A DNA stretch of 55,193 nt from an uncultured Bacteroidota bacterium (GCA_903882805.1 CAIRYK010000079.1:1-55193), one strand, 5' to 3'. Shown: positions 1 to 9,031, counted from the first letter of the stretch. The notes: a model not told the origin generated them from the sequence alone. Translations and numbers: made by a program.

Positions 1-33
1 ACCCAGAATGGGTTGAATGTGAATAGACAATAT

Positions 34-390
34 GGATTTGTAGTATAAAATAGCACATTCAACTCCTTCAGAGTTGTACCTAATTTTCCTTAATACCGGA
101 GGCTTCACCTCCGGCTACGCACATTTTAGCCCTATCGGGCTAAGTGCGAATTACAATCCAATTGAGTGACAAATTTCCGACTATAGTTTGCCGATTTATG
201 AAATACAATTGGGGTAATAAGGATTTGTAGTATACTATAGCACATTCAACTCCTTCGGAGTTGGACCTCATTCTCCTTATTACCGGAGGCTTCACCTCCG
301 GCTACGCACATTTTAGCCCTATCGGGCTAAGTACACACTACAATCAAATTGAGTAGCTAATATTAGAAAAAAGTCTGCCGATTTTTGAAG
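34..390. repeat. Two-copy tandem repeat (period 187) of triple-hairpin element
   Basis: The segment starting GGATTTGTAGTATA at 34 recurs at 221. Each copy carries three perfect short hairpins in the same order: AACTC-CTTCN-GAGTT, CCGGAGG-CTTCA-CCTCCGG and TAGCCC-TATC-GGGCTA, with CTACGCACATTTTAGCCC between the last two. The second copy ends near a GTCTGCCGATTTTTGAA that matches TTTGCCGATTTATGAA in the first. No ORF fits. Relatives of the element lie near 31856, 32146 and 54465. It looks like a Bacteroidota dispersed intergenic repeat; its function is not visible. Confidence 0.85.
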
Positions 391-465
391 TTTAGTCGGT
401 TAATGCAGCAATCGATCGTGGATTTTTGAGTAGGGTGTGCCAAAGCGTGAGCGAGTGTAGGTGCA

Positions 466-496
466 TAAAAAAAGAGAAGCTGTTGGGCTTCTCTTT
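466..496 (-). terminator. Intrinsic terminator of the 520-1236 gene
   Basis: Stem AAGAGAAGC (472-480) / GCTTCTCTT (487-495) with loop TGTTGG; on the minus strand it is followed by a run of seven T. A near-identical copy ends the next gene. Confidence 0.8.
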
Positions 497-519
497 TGGG
501 GTATATAATGAGTTGAAGA

Positions 520-1236
520 TTATTGCTTGGTGAATTTTCTTGTAGCTACTACTGCGCCATGGCTGTTGAGCAGGCGAACGAAGTAAATTCCTGAAGGGAT
601 AGCCTCGAGGTTGAGGTTAGCGCTTTCCCCGGTTACTTTGTAAACGGTCATTACTTTGCCGATGATGTTGTAGACAGCGATGTTTTTCACATCTGCGTTT
701 GCATCATAAACCACATTGAGCTCATTGTTAGCAGGGTTTGGATAGATTACTACGTCGTCGGTAGATTTTATCAGGGAGGAAACGCCGGTAGTTGTGCGGT
801 TGAAAATAAACGTTTCAACTGTAGTGTCGGTAGTTGCGTTGCTCATGAACTTAAACCGAACATAGTAGGTACCATAACTGGTAACACTTGCAAAGTCGGC
901 GCCAATGCTAAATGCGCCTGGACCGTTAAAGTACTCAGCGGATGTTTTTGTTCTTCCAGCGCTGATAGGTAGTAGTGTAGGTAAGGGATAGCAACTATTA
1001 TTGTCGCATGCCTGAAAAATAGATTGCCAGTCGGCAGGGAAATTAGTTTCTACAACCTTCCAGTCTATTGTAAACGGCGTAGTCGTAGTTATAGCTATAT
1101 TATTTGTAATAGTAATAGATCCACTCGGCGCAGTGGTCCAAATGGTATCGTGCGCTGGGGTCATGGACTGAGCAGATGCCTGCGCTCCAAATAAGGATAT
1201 CGTTGCGCCAAGCAAAATAATAAGGAGTGATTTCAT
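520..1236 (-). CDS. Secreted protein with T9SS type A sorting domain
   Basis: The protein has 238 residues when started at the ATG at 1236, whose first residues MKSLLIILLGATISLFG form a signal peptide ending at AQA-SAQS; an in-frame start at 1308 would put 24 unlikely residues ahead of it. The middle (about 25-150) is a unique domain with a CDNNSCYP segment, probably beta-rich. Residues from about 158 on are a C-terminal sorting domain (YPNPANNEL, GIYFVRL, TRKFTKQ), which sends proteins through the outer membrane by the type IX system and is normally cleaved off. The adjacent gene is a paralog whose last ~81 residues are identical. The function of the N-terminal domain is unknown. Confidence 0.85.
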   Translation of the reverse strand: MKSLLIILLGATISLFGAQASAQSMTPAHDTIWTTAPSGSITITNNIAITTTTPFTIDWKVVETNFPADWQSIFQACDNNSCYPLPTLLPISAGRTKTSAEYFNGPGAFSIGADFASVTSYGTYYVRFKFMSNATTDTTVETFIFNRTTTGVSSLIKSTDDVVIYPNPANNELNVVYDANADVKNIAVYNIIGKVMTVYKVTGESANLNLEAIPSGIYFVRLLNSHGAVVATRKFTKQ

Positions 1237-1513
1237 TACAGGTATTTTACTTGATAAAGATATGGAATAAAACACCATTGCACACATTTTGTTATGAACG
1301 GGAATCATGTTTTGTTTCGGCCGTATTTGTTGATATAAACTTCAATGCCATGATCGGGTATTATCACTGGGTATTGGTTGCCTCACCCCGGCCCTCTCCG
1401 AGGGATAGGGAGGTGTTGCGGCGCCGGTGTTGTGCGCTAGCGTTGTGGTTGTGTGCTGGTGTTATGATGTTTTGGCGCTATTGGTTTTCTTGTTATGCTT
1501 GGGTGTAGGTGCA

Positions 1514-1543
1514 TAAAAAAAGAGAAGCTGTTGGGCTTCTCTT
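1514..1543 (-). terminator. Intrinsic terminator of the 1568-2278 gene
   Basis: Stem AGAGAAGC (1521-1528) / GCTTCTCT (1535-1542), loop TGTTGG, followed on the minus strand by a T run. It is the duplicated counterpart of the terminator at 466-496. The rest of the 1237-1567 spacer holds no gene, only a degenerate CCCTCTCC-GAGGG inverted repeat near 1390-1411. Confidence 0.8.
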
Positions 1544-1567
1544 ATGGGGTATGTAATGAGTTGAAGA

Positions 1568-2278
1568 TTATTGCTTGGTGAATTTTCTTGTAGCTACTAC
1601 TGCGCCATGGCTGTTGAGCAGGCGAACGAAGTAAATGCCTGAAGGGATAGCCTCGAGGTTGAGGTTAGCGCTTTCGCCGGTTACTTTGTAAACGGTCATT
1701 ACTTTACCGATGATGTTGTAAACAGCTATGTTTTTTACATCTGCGTTTGCATCGTAAACGACATTGAGCTCATTGTTAGCAGGGTTTGGATAGATTACTA
1801 CGTCATCGGTAGATTTAACCATGCTGGTAACGCCGGTAGTCATGCGGGTGAAAACGAAAGTTTCAACTGCAGTATCGGTTGTGGAGTTGCTCATGAACTT
1901 GTAACGCACGTAGTGCGTACCATAGCTGGTAGCAGTAGAAAGGTCGATAAGCATGTGGAAGTCACCGACGCCATTAGGATAAGATGCAGATGTTTTTATC
2001 TTACCAGGGCCGATTGGCAACAACAATGATGATGGATAACAGTTGTAGTTATCGCAAGCCTGAAACAATGGCTTCCAATCATCTGGAAAATCGGTAGCCG
2101 ATACTTTCCAATCGATTGTGAATGGTCCAGAAGATATAGTAAGGAAATTATTTAAAGTTGCAGCGCCTGTAGCAGAAGACCAAATAGTATCGTGAGCCGG
2201 CACTATAGACTGCGCTTCAGACTTAGCGGCGCCAAAAGTAAGAGCAGCGCCAAGCATAAGAGTAAGAAGTTTTTTCAT
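1568..2278 (-). CDS. Secreted protein with T9SS type A sorting domain (paralog)
   Basis: 236 residues starting at the ATG at 2278; the signal peptide is MKKLLTLMLGAALTFG ending at SEAQS. It aligns with the neighbour at 520-1236 along the whole length: the 25-150 region is similar but diverged (CDNYNCYP, a YGTHYVRYKFMSNSTTDT-like segment), while the last ~81 residues are identical. The two genes are therefore a tandem duplication, and the shared 3' end plus terminator suggests later gene conversion. Export through the outer membrane by the T9SS is inferred from the sorting domain; the cargo role is unknown. Confidence 0.85.
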   Translation of the reverse strand: MKKLLTLMLGAALTFGAAKSEAQSIVPAHDTIWSSATGAATLNNFLTISSGPFTIDWKVSATDFPDDWKPLFQACDNYNCYPSSLLLPIGPGKIKTSASYPNGVGDFHMLIDLSTATSYGTHYVRYKFMSNSTTDTAVETFVFTRMTTGVTSMVKSTDDVVIYPNPANNELNVVYDANADVKNIAVYNIIGKVMTVYKVTGESANLNLEAIPSGIYFVRLLNSHGAVVATRKFTKQ

Positions 2279-2436
2279 CGGGTATATTTTCACGTGAAGT
2301 TAAGTGAAAATTTTATTGTGTCAAAATAAATTATTTTTTCCAGAGATTTTAACATTTTTTAGGAAACTTATCCACATGGGTTAAAAAATATCCACAGAGC
2401 GAAGTTTTTGGTTGATTTTCGACTGAAAATGCAGTG

Positions 2437-2471
2437 AAAAAGGCCTGATGTTTTGAAAATCAGGCCTTTTA
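2437..2471 (-). terminator. Intrinsic terminator of the thioredoxin-fold gene
   Basis: Perfect stem AAAAGGCCTGAT / ATCAGGCCTTTT (2438-2449 and 2459-2470) with a short loop and a T run on the minus strand just past the stop at 2491. Confidence 0.85.
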
Positions 2472-2490
2472 GGTATAGAGTTATTTATTA

Positions 2491-3111
2491 TTAGTGTCCG
2501 GCTGGAGCGCTCATATCTACCGATGATACTTCTTTCCAGGTAGGTTTGAAATCTTTCTGGAAAGCATCCCATGCTTTATGTTTGAAGGTATTGTCGCCGA
2601 AATAGGTTAGGAACATTTCCATTTCTTTTACGCCATGGTAGCCGCTAATGGGGTTGGGGCTTTGGAAGTTTTCGAGGAAGAAAACGCTGGTAGGGTAGCC
2701 CATTTGTCCTTTTAGTAATTCTACGGCAAGGGTATTAGCTTTATATTCTGGTTTGTAGTAGTATTTTTTGCCCAGAAGGGTGATGGTGTCCTGACGTTCT
2801 GCGTTGAATTTGAATGCGTAGAAATTGGCATTCATATAGCGCACTACATCGGGGTTGGTAAAAGTGCCTACGTCCATCTTCTTACACCATCCGCACCAGT
2901 CGGTATATACGTCCATGTATACTTTGCGAGGCTCTTTTGCCATACGTTCCTGGATCTCGTCGAGCGAAAGCCAGTTGATTTCTGTATTAGATTTTGAATT
3001 AGCGGTTTTTTTGGTAGTCGGCTTTTTTTTGCCGGCCTGAGCAAAAGCTGTGACGCTGGCAGAGGAGCCTATCAGGAGTGTAGATAATGCAAGAAGCAAT
3101 ACACGTTTCAT
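2491..3111 (-). CDS. Secreted thioredoxin-fold protein (DUF255-like)
   Basis: 206 residues. A signal peptide (about 1-25, ending ASVTAFAQA) precedes a Lys-rich linker and then a thioredoxin fold with the active site WCGWCKKM at about residues 69-76, preceded by VYMDVYTD. A cis-proline-type segment (MGYPTSVFF) lies at about 138-146. CGWC proteins of this kind in Bacteroidota are periplasmic disulfide reductases or isomerases; the partner is not known. A second CGWC protein lies at 48201. Monocistronic, with its own terminator. The fold is clear, the substrate is not. Confidence 0.85.
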   Translation of the reverse strand: MKRVLLLALSTLLIGSSASVTAFAQAGKKKPTTKKTANSKSNTEINWLSLDEIQERMAKEPRKVYMDVYTDWCGWCKKMDVGTFTNPDVVRYMNANFYAFKFNAERQDTITLLGKKYYYKPEYKANTLAVELLKGQMGYPTSVFFLENFQSPNPISGYHGVKEMEMFLTYFGDNTFKHKAWDAFQKDFKPTWKEVSSVDMSAPAGH

Positions 3112-3180
3112 TGATTGTTGAATTTTGGAAACGAATTTACAATTATTCCATGTAGTTTTGGCGGATAGCCGTAAATATTT

Positions 3181-3741
3181 ATGATAAAGATAGCAATTGC
3201 AGTGACGGGAGCGAGTGGGTCGATATTTGCAAAAGTATTGTTGGAGCAGTTGCAGCGACTAAGCGTACAGATAGCGGAAGTGGGTGTAGTGTGGAGCGCT
3301 AATGCTTATACGGTATGGGAGCATGAATTGGGGAATAAGGATTACGAACGGATACCATTTAAGATATGGGATAAGAACGATTTTATGGCGCCGTTTGCAT
3401 CGGGCAGTTCGTCGTATAGTGCGCTTATTATTTGTCCGTGCAGTATGGGTACCCTGGGACGCATAGCTGCGGGCATGAGCAATGACCTGGTGACGCGCGC
3501 AGCGGATGTGATGCTGAAAGAGCGACGGAAGCTGATATGCGTGGTGCGGGAAACGCCCTACAACCTGATACAACTGCGGAATATGACCACAGTGACAGAG
3601 GCAGGAGGGATAATTTGTCCGGCCACACCATCGTTTTACAGCAGGCCGGTAACAATGGACGATATGGCCTATACAGTGATACAGCGTGTGTTGCAGCTGG
3701 CCGGGCTGGATACGGGCGGGTATAGATGGGGCGAGGAGTAG
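3181..3741 (+). CDS. ubiX: Flavin prenyltransferase UbiX
   Basis: 186 residues, the usual length for the family. The N-terminal IAVTGASGSIFAKVLLE is the FMN-binding loop; SSYSALIICPCSMGTLGRIAAG and the following N-D-L motif, then ERRKLICVVRETPYN, are UbiX hallmarks. The enzyme attaches a dimethylallyl group to reduced FMN to make the prenylated flavin cofactor used by UbiD-type decarboxylases, for example in quinone synthesis. No ubiD lies in the window. It is the last host gene before the phage-derived cluster. A cytosolic dodecamer is expected from the family. Confidence 0.93.
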   Translation: MIKIAIAVTGASGSIFAKVLLEQLQRLSVQIAEVGVVWSANAYTVWEHELGNKDYERIPFKIWDKNDFMAPFASGSSSYSALIICPCSMGTLGRIAAGMSNDLVTRAADVMLKERRKLICVVRETPYNLIQLRNMTTVTEAGGIICPATPSFYSRPVTMDDMAYTVIQRVLQLAGLDTGGYRWGEE

Positions 3742-4405
3742 GCGGCTATGCAATGCAGATAGCATTACAAAGCCATTGTTAGCGGTGTGCATTAACATGA
3801 TTTTTAATGATTTGCGCCAATATTCGGCTCCTGAAGCCAGAAGGGCAGCAATGTGTTGCGCTTAGTATTCTTTATTGCAAGTAGAGTATGGGGCTATTCG
3901 CGAAAACGATTTAGCGGTGGTCTATGGAAAGGGTTTTCTTATTGAATTATGGGTACTGCGATGTGGTAGTTTTGTTAGGCTGGTCACATGAAGGGGTAAT
4001 ACTATTTGGGTATTAAAAATCGCCGTACAGCTGTTGTTGCGACCCTACGGGACGCAGCATATAATGGAACATAACTACAAACCTATTGCACCAATCGGCG
4101 CAATGACATGCGTTGGCGATGAATTTGAATGTCGATTTTGTATAATTACCGCCCGTTAATTGTTGTTTTTGTTAAATGTGTAGTTGTTTAAACTGATTTT
4201 GGATGGTTGTGGGCGGATTGTGCAATTACTGAGCCCTTAATAACCTGTAAATGACGGATAGTGAAGGGATTGAGCGTGAAAAAAAATACATGATAAGCGC
4301 TGTATGAGACGTGATAGCAACAAATACGTATTGTTATAAAAACGTGATTTGCAGGGGGTGAAAATGGTTGTCATCTTTGTGCTGCAAAACAACGAAATCC
4401 CTATC
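3742..4405. other. Gene-free spacer before the phage-derived cluster
   Basis: No convincing ORF on either strand. It holds one copy of a dispersed repeat (4011-4054). No integrase, tRNA or obvious attachment-site repeat is visible. Since the cluster lacks terminase and portal genes, this spacer is where such genes would be expected, and they are not here. Confidence 0.6.
4011..4054 (-). repeat. Dispersed repeat R2, copy 1
   Basis: On the minus strand it reads CGTAGGGTCGCAACAA, then a variable stretch, then TACGGCGATTTTTAAT. Relatives lie at 32071-32110 and 38984-39031 on the plus strand. All three copies are intergenic. Confidence 0.7.
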
Positions 4406-5404
4406 ATGACCGAAAAATTCAGGAAAATAGACAGGCCTTATGTACTGTCGGACAGCAGCGTAAACGAGTATGGTTTCAGATTGCTGACAGAAGGATACCA
4501 GTTGGGTATGTTTCAGAAAAACCCAATTGGCTATTATATGCATCGCCGGGAAGACGGTATCGCCGTGAAATGGGAAGACCTGCGGATAGAAGGCGATCAG
4601 GTGGTAGGCATACCGGTGATCAATCTGGCGCACAGCAGGGGCGATCAAACCTGCGACGAGGTAGAAAACGGTTTTTTGAATGCGGCATCGGTGGGGCATA
4701 TTGTGGTGCTGGAATACAGTACCGACCCGGAAATGCAACTGCCCGGACAAACCGGCCCCACAATAACCAAGTGGTATAATAAAGAGTGCAGCCTGGTGGA
4801 TATACCCGGCAACGGCAATGCGCTGACCTGCCTTTATGATGCGCAGGAAAAAGAGATCAATCTAATGGATCTGAATATGGCGTTGCCTGCGCAGTCGATA
4901 AAGCAAGCAGATGTGCTAAAAGAGCTATGCGGCGCGCTGAAAATGGCAGACACTACAGAAGGGCGAGCCCTGGTAACAGCTGTGCAAGACCTGATGACAA
5001 AGGCCGCCGACCTTGCAAACGATAAAGAAACACTGACAACGCAGGTAGCTACACTAAACGTACAACTCCGGGAGCAAGCTAATGCCAATGCACGGTACGA
5101 AACCAACCAACTGCTGGAAGAAGCGCTGGCCGCGAGAAAGCTGACGGTGGCAATGAAAAACCAGTTGGCCGCCGATTATGGAGCAAATGCCGCCGGGCTG
5201 AAAATGCTGCTGGCAGCCATGCCCGCCTACCGCAGCGTAACCGAGCTGCTGCAAACAAAACAAGCCGAAGCAGAAGAGCTGCAATGGGAGTGGGACGACT
5301 ATGAGCGTAACGACCCAAAGGGAATCAAGCTGAGAGAACTGAAAGCGAGCCATCCGGAACGATACCGGGAGTTGTTTGACCGGAAGTTTGAGACGGGGGC
5401 ATAG
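4406..5404 (+). CDS. Phage head maturation protease with C-terminal scaffold-like region
   Basis: 332 residues from the ATG at 4406. The N-terminal ~150 residues fit a prohead protease: NPIGYYMH (His46) resembles the NPxxxxxH catalytic-His motif, NGFLNAASVG (about 89-97) matches the xxSxG strand with a candidate nucleophile, and ECSLVDIPGNGNAL (about 127-140) matches the family's ExSLVxIPxNxxA end of the domain. From about 180 on the protein is charged and helical with coiled-coil character, as expected for a fused scaffold. It sits directly before the capsid gene, the standard order protease/scaffold then capsid. In phages it cleaves the scaffold during prohead maturation. The ORF is intact. 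Confidence 0.75.
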   Translation: MTEKFRKIDRPYVLSDSSVNEYGFRLLTEGYQLGMFQKNPIGYYMHRREDGIAVKWEDLRIEGDQVVGIPVINLAHSRGDQTCDEVENGFLNAASVGHIVVLEYSTDPEMQLPGQTGPTITKWYNKECSLVDIPGNGNALTCLYDAQEKEINLMDLNMALPAQSIKQADVLKELCGALKMADTTEGRALVTAVQDLMTKAADLANDKETLTTQVATLNVQLREQANANARYETNQLLEEALAARKLTVAMKNQLAADYGANAAGLKMLLAAMPAYRSVTELLQTKQAEAEELQWEWDDYERNDPKGIKLRELKASHPERYRELFDRKFETGA

Positions 5405-5762
5405 CCGGTAAAATTGCTCAGAGCATCTCAGGCTAACAACCTCCATAATTCCCGAGGACCGAAGGCGCTAACTTAAAATTCCAAGATAGCAACTGTTGTT
5501 GCAGATTGCCATTAAAATCAATGACCGTGTAAGGTTGTTGTTCCTTTGGCGTACCACCTTTTCAACTGAACATATTGAAAGTACCGGCGCTATTGCGCAC
5601 CTGTTGATCTATACCCATCCATCTAATCCTAACGTATAAGTTATTCAATTGTCGCTGTTTTCCGGTAGGGGATAGCTTCCGGGCGCTGTATGCGCGGACT
5701 TGCGGGCGGGCAGCGAGATGACATAATATTCTAAAAATTTTATTCACCAAAAACAAATAACA
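5405..5762. other. Spacer between protease and capsid genes
   Basis: 358 bases with no credible gene on either strand. The last 60 bases are A/T-rich (TAATATTCTAAAAATTTTATT) and may hold a promoter for the capsid gene. Nothing else recognisable is seen. Confidence 0.45.
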
Positions 5763-6677
5763 ATGGCCATCCAAAAGGAGATCTGGCAGGACCACATTGA
5801 GGGGAACCTGTTTAAGAACAATGAATTTTTAATGGCGTCGACAGACGCGGGACAGTATGTGCTGAATGGTAAAGTGGTGCATATACCACAGGCTGGCGCA
5901 CTGCCAACTATTGCCAAGAATCGCAGCAGCGTACCGGCGGTAGTGGTGCAGCGCACGGATGCCGACATAACCTATGTGCTGGATGAGTTTACCACCGACC
6001 CTATATTGATACCCAACATAGAGGCTTATGAACTCAGCTACAGCAAGCGCGAGAGTGTTCTGGGCGAATATGAAGCTGCACTAAGACAAACAGTAGCCGA
6101 CAACCTGTTGGTGAGCTGGAGCCCGGGCGGCGGCACAGGAGTGGTAGTGCGGACTACAGGCGCTGCAACAGCCACACACCTAACCGGAACCACGGGCAAC
6201 CGCAAAAAGCTAACCGTGAGCGACCTGAAGAATGCACAGTTGCAACTGAATAAGCAGAACGTGCCGATGGAAGGCAGGTATGCTTTGCTGAGCGCGGATA
6301 TGTTTCAGCAGTTGACAGATGATATGTCGGCTACGCAATACCGCGACTTCAGCGCCGCATACGATGTGAAAGACGGCGTGTTGGGCAGATTGTTTGGTTT
6401 TCAGATAATGATGCGCGGCAGTGTGGTAACGTATGACAATGCACTTGCGCCACAAGTGAACGCTTTTGGCGCAACGCCAGACGATGAAGACAACGACGGA
6501 GCGTTATGCTGGCAAATAGGCGCTGTGGAGCGTGCGCTGGGTCAGGTGTCGTTTTTTGAACGCATAGGCGACCCTACTTATTATGGCGATGTATATAGCG
6601 TGGGTGTGAGAATGGGCGCCCGCAAACGCCGCAGCGACGCCAAGGGAATAGTAGCCATAGTGCAGGCTGCAGCCTAA
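5763..6677 (+). CDS. Phage major capsid protein
   Basis: 304 residues. The N-terminal pattern IWxDxIExNLFKNNEFL, then QYVLNGKVVHIPQAG, an R-T-D-A-D...Y segment, and YELSYSKRESVL resembles major capsid proteins of Bacteroidota phages with the HK97 fold. The middle LKNAQLQLNKQNVP...YALLSADMFQQL corresponds to the A-domain helix/strand unit of these proteins. It follows the protease/scaffold gene. An intact capsid gene in a cluster without terminase or portal is unusual. Capsid identity is inferred from motif pattern and position, not from a search. Confidence 0.75.
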   Translation: MAIQKEIWQDHIEGNLFKNNEFLMASTDAGQYVLNGKVVHIPQAGALPTIAKNRSSVPAVVVQRTDADITYVLDEFTTDPILIPNIEAYELSYSKRESVLGEYEAALRQTVADNLLVSWSPGGGTGVVVRTTGAATATHLTGTTGNRKKLTVSDLKNAQLQLNKQNVPMEGRYALLSADMFQQLTDDMSATQYRDFSAAYDVKDGVLGRLFGFQIMMRGSVVTYDNALAPQVNAFGATPDDEDNDGALCWQIGAVERALGQVSFFERIGDPTYYGDVYSVGVRMGARKRRSDAKGIVAIVQAAA

Positions 6678-6741
6678 GCTGGTAGCCGCCTGGAAATTGG
6701 CGCCGCTCGGCAAGTGTAATAGGTCGGGCGGCAACAATTAT

Positions 6742-6762
6742 CTGTTCTGAAATGCAGAACAG
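6742..6762. other. Perfect hairpin downstream of capsid gene
   Basis: CTGTTCTG-AAATG-CAGAACAG, an 8-bp perfect stem in the 167-base spacer after the capsid gene. There is no T run, so it may act as a transcript processing or stabilising hairpin separating highly expressed capsid mRNA from the tail genes. Confidence 0.5.
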
Positions 6763-6844
6763 AAGCAAATAGGGCAGGCAGCTACGGCCGAGAAGGGAAT
6801 ACGCCAAATAGAACTAACACCCAAAAGCAGTAAAAAAGTATGTT

Positions 6845-7126
6845 ATGGTTTCTGAAATCAAGATTTGGATATTACTAAGCGTGGCTGGTATTATGGCTAC
6901 GGTACTGGGGTTTGTGGTGCGACTGGTAACTGCTGAAGTGATAAAGCGGCTGGACGATATAGTGACGGAACTGAAGCAGCTAACGCAGGCAACCACCATA
7001 CAAGGACAGCAGATAAAGGGCCTGCAGGAGCAGGATGCCATAATACACAACCGCCTTAATGAGCATGCCAACAGAATACATACGCTGGAGAAGACCGGCG
7101 CCGGCGAGGCGCTGCAACACAGATAA
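6845..7126 (+). CDS. Small membrane-anchored coiled-coil protein
   Basis: 93 residues. One N-terminal membrane segment (about 7-27, IWILLSVAGIMATVLGFVV) is followed by a predicted coiled coil (about 33-85, heptad-like LDDIVTELKQL...IHNRLNEHANRIHTLE). Located between the head and tail modules. The layout recalls small holin-accessory or XhlA-like proteins, but those usually have the membrane segment at the C-terminus, and no endolysin is near. It may anchor the particle or assembly to the membrane. The function is unknown; the gene is probably real given its position and clean start. Confidence 0.6.
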   Translation: MVSEIKIWILLSVAGIMATVLGFVVRLVTAEVIKRLDDIVTELKQLTQATTIQGQQIKGLQEQDAIIHNRLNEHANRIHTLEKTGAGEALQHR

Positions 7127-7296
7127 CCAGCCCCTATAAAACCTATCGAAAACAATAATTAGAAAGTAGCCATTGGCGGCATGCAACTAAATTGACAACT
7201 GAATATCTGCAAGAGGCAGACAGATCAGGGCTATAAAAGGCATAGCCGGAATGGAGACAATTTATAAAAATTAACCAACAAGACTAAAATAAAAAT

Positions 7297-8487
7297 ATGG
7301 GTAGTGTGCAAATAACGCTGGCTAATGGCCAGCTGGGAGGAACGATACAAACCCGCGATGGCATTGTGGGCATGGTATTGACAGGAGAGACAGAGAGCCG
7401 CGTTGGCGGCTACACGGAATTGACTCCGATATTGGTAACAAGCATGGGCGATGTGACCGGCGCGGGTATATCGGAAGCATTGAATCCGTTTGCGATGAAG
7501 CAATTGAAGGAGTTTTACGATCAGGCAGGCAGCGGAGCACAATTGTACCTGATGCTGGCGCCGCCGACAATGACCGTAAAAGATATGGCCGACAATACAA
7601 ATCCCGACAGCGCCAAGGCATTGCTGGATTATGCGCAGGGAAAAATAAAAGTACTTGGCTTACTGAGCGACGATGCAGCCATAGCGGCGGCGGGAGGAAC
7701 AATAACCGTAACCAACGGCCTGAATGCTGATGTATATGTTGCGGCAACCAAGATGAAGGTTATGGCTCAGGCATATTTTGCCGATGAACAACCATTCAGG
7801 TGCATAATAGGCGGCACATCGTATAACGAAGTTCCGGCCGACCTTACAAACCAGGCAACAGGAGGCAACAACAACCGGGTGGGCATACTAGTAGGCGATA
7901 CTGTAACGGGCGCTTCGGCTTGCTTAGGTCTGGCGTTGGGGGTAGTAGCTTCAGTACCGGTGCAGCGTAAGATAAGCAGGGTGAAAACCGGCGCACTGAC
8001 CAATACTGCCGCCTATATAGGCGCAACAACTGTGGAAGCAACTGGCGCCGGCCCAATAGCTGTAATGGCCGGTAAGGGATATATGACCTTTATAACTTAC
8101 CCCAATGTAAGCGGGTATTTTTTTAGCGGCGACCCGATGCTGGTAGCTACTACCGATGACTACAGCATGCTGTCGAGAGGCAGGGTAATAGATAAGGCCC
8201 ATGCGCTGGCCTATGCCACCTTTGTGCAGGAAGTAGACGATGAAGCGCTGGTGAACGAAGATGGAACGTTGGATGCGGGTTTTTGCAAATGGTTAAGTCA
8301 ACAGATAGTGAATCAAGTAAACAACACTATGACCGCACAAAAAGAAATAAGCGGAGTGAGCTGCTACATAGACCCTTCGCAAAACATACTAAGCTCCAAC
8401 AGGCTGAATGTGGTATTGAAAATTGTGCCTGTAGGATATGCCACAGAAATAGAAATCAACTTGGGTTTCGATAATCCGGCACAGTAG
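7297..8487 (+). CDS. Contractile tail sheath protein (DUF2586-like)
   Basis: 396 residues. The N-terminus (VQITLANGQLGG...DGIVGMVLTG) and the C-terminal domain (ISGVSCYIDPSQNILSSNRL... followed by a beta strand IVPVGYATEIEINLGF) fit DUF2586-type sheath proteins of Bacteroidota contractile tails: N-terminal strand, inserted domains, and a C-terminal strand exchanged between subunits. An in-between domain has GYMTFITYPNVSGYFFSGDPM, typical of sheath 'YxSGxYxFxG' regions. The sheath surrounds the tube and contracts to drive it through a target envelope. The next gene is the tube. Nearly 400 residues is a moderate sheath size. Confidence 0.8.
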   Translation: MGSVQITLANGQLGGTIQTRDGIVGMVLTGETESRVGGYTELTPILVTSMGDVTGAGISEALNPFAMKQLKEFYDQAGSGAQLYLMLAPPTMTVKDMADNTNPDSAKALLDYAQGKIKVLGLLSDDAAIAAAGGTITVTNGLNADVYVAATKMKVMAQAYFADEQPFRCIIGGTSYNEVPADLTNQATGGNNNRVGILVGDTVTGASACLGLALGVVASVPVQRKISRVKTGALTNTAAYIGATTVEATGAGPIAVMAGKGYMTFITYPNVSGYFFSGDPMLVATTDDYSMLSRGRVIDKAHALAYATFVQEVDDEALVNEDGTLDAGFCKWLSQQIVNQVNNTMTAQKEISGVSCYIDPSQNILSSNRLNVVLKIVPVGYATEIEINLGFDNPAQ

Positions 8488-8599
8488 AATTCGACGGGTT
8501 GCAAAAGGCCATTAGTGGAAGTACAATAAGAGCTCCGTTACAGATAACAGCAAAGTAGTAGCCAAACAACAATCACAAACAAGAGTAAAAACAAACAAT

Positions 8600-9031
8600 A
8601 TGCCATCAATACCATTTTTCGACAGCAAAGACTGTGAGTGGGCCGATATGACGGTGATGCTTGCGGGATCGCCGATTACTAAGATACGCGGGCTGAAATA
8701 TAAAGCCGCAAAGGAGAAACAATTGCTGCATGCCGCCGGCGACGAGCCAATAAGCATACAACATGGCAATCGCACCTATGAGGGACAAATAAAAGTACTG
8801 AAGGGGGCTATAGACGATATGAATAAGGCTGCTCAGCTGGCCGGCGGCGACGATGTGCTGGATATGCAGTTTGACATAGTAGTGACGTATAAACCCAAGG
8901 GAGCTAGGCAATTGCAAATAGATACGCTGGTGAGCGTAGAGGTAAAAGAGTTTGAAAAGGGTTGGGAGCAAGGCGCTAAACATATGGATGTTACATTGCC
9001 GATTGTGTTTATGAAACTGCTATCGGAATAA
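8600..9031 (+). CDS. Tail tube protein
   Basis: 143 residues, the usual size for a tube subunit of a contractile tail. Predicted beta-rich, with alternating strands such as DMTVMLAGSPITKIRGLKY and a tube-like LQIDTLVSVEVKEFEKG. It starts 112 bases after the sheath gene, the classic sheath-tube order, and is followed by the chaperone gene. The call rests on size, composition and gene order; I recognise no diagnostic motif. It should form the hexameric rings of the inner tube. Confidence 0.65.
   Translation: MPSIPFFDSKDCEWADMTVMLAGSPITKIRGLKYKAAKEKQLLHAAGDEPISIQHGNRTYEGQIKVLKGAIDDMNKAAQLAGGDDVLDMQFDIVVTYKPKGARQLQIDTLVSVEVKEFEKGWEQGAKHMDVTLPIVFMKLLSE

Noticed and set aside
1-480. CRISPR array
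   Set aside because: Two copies of a 187-base unit with hairpins, without spacers of uniform length or cas genes.
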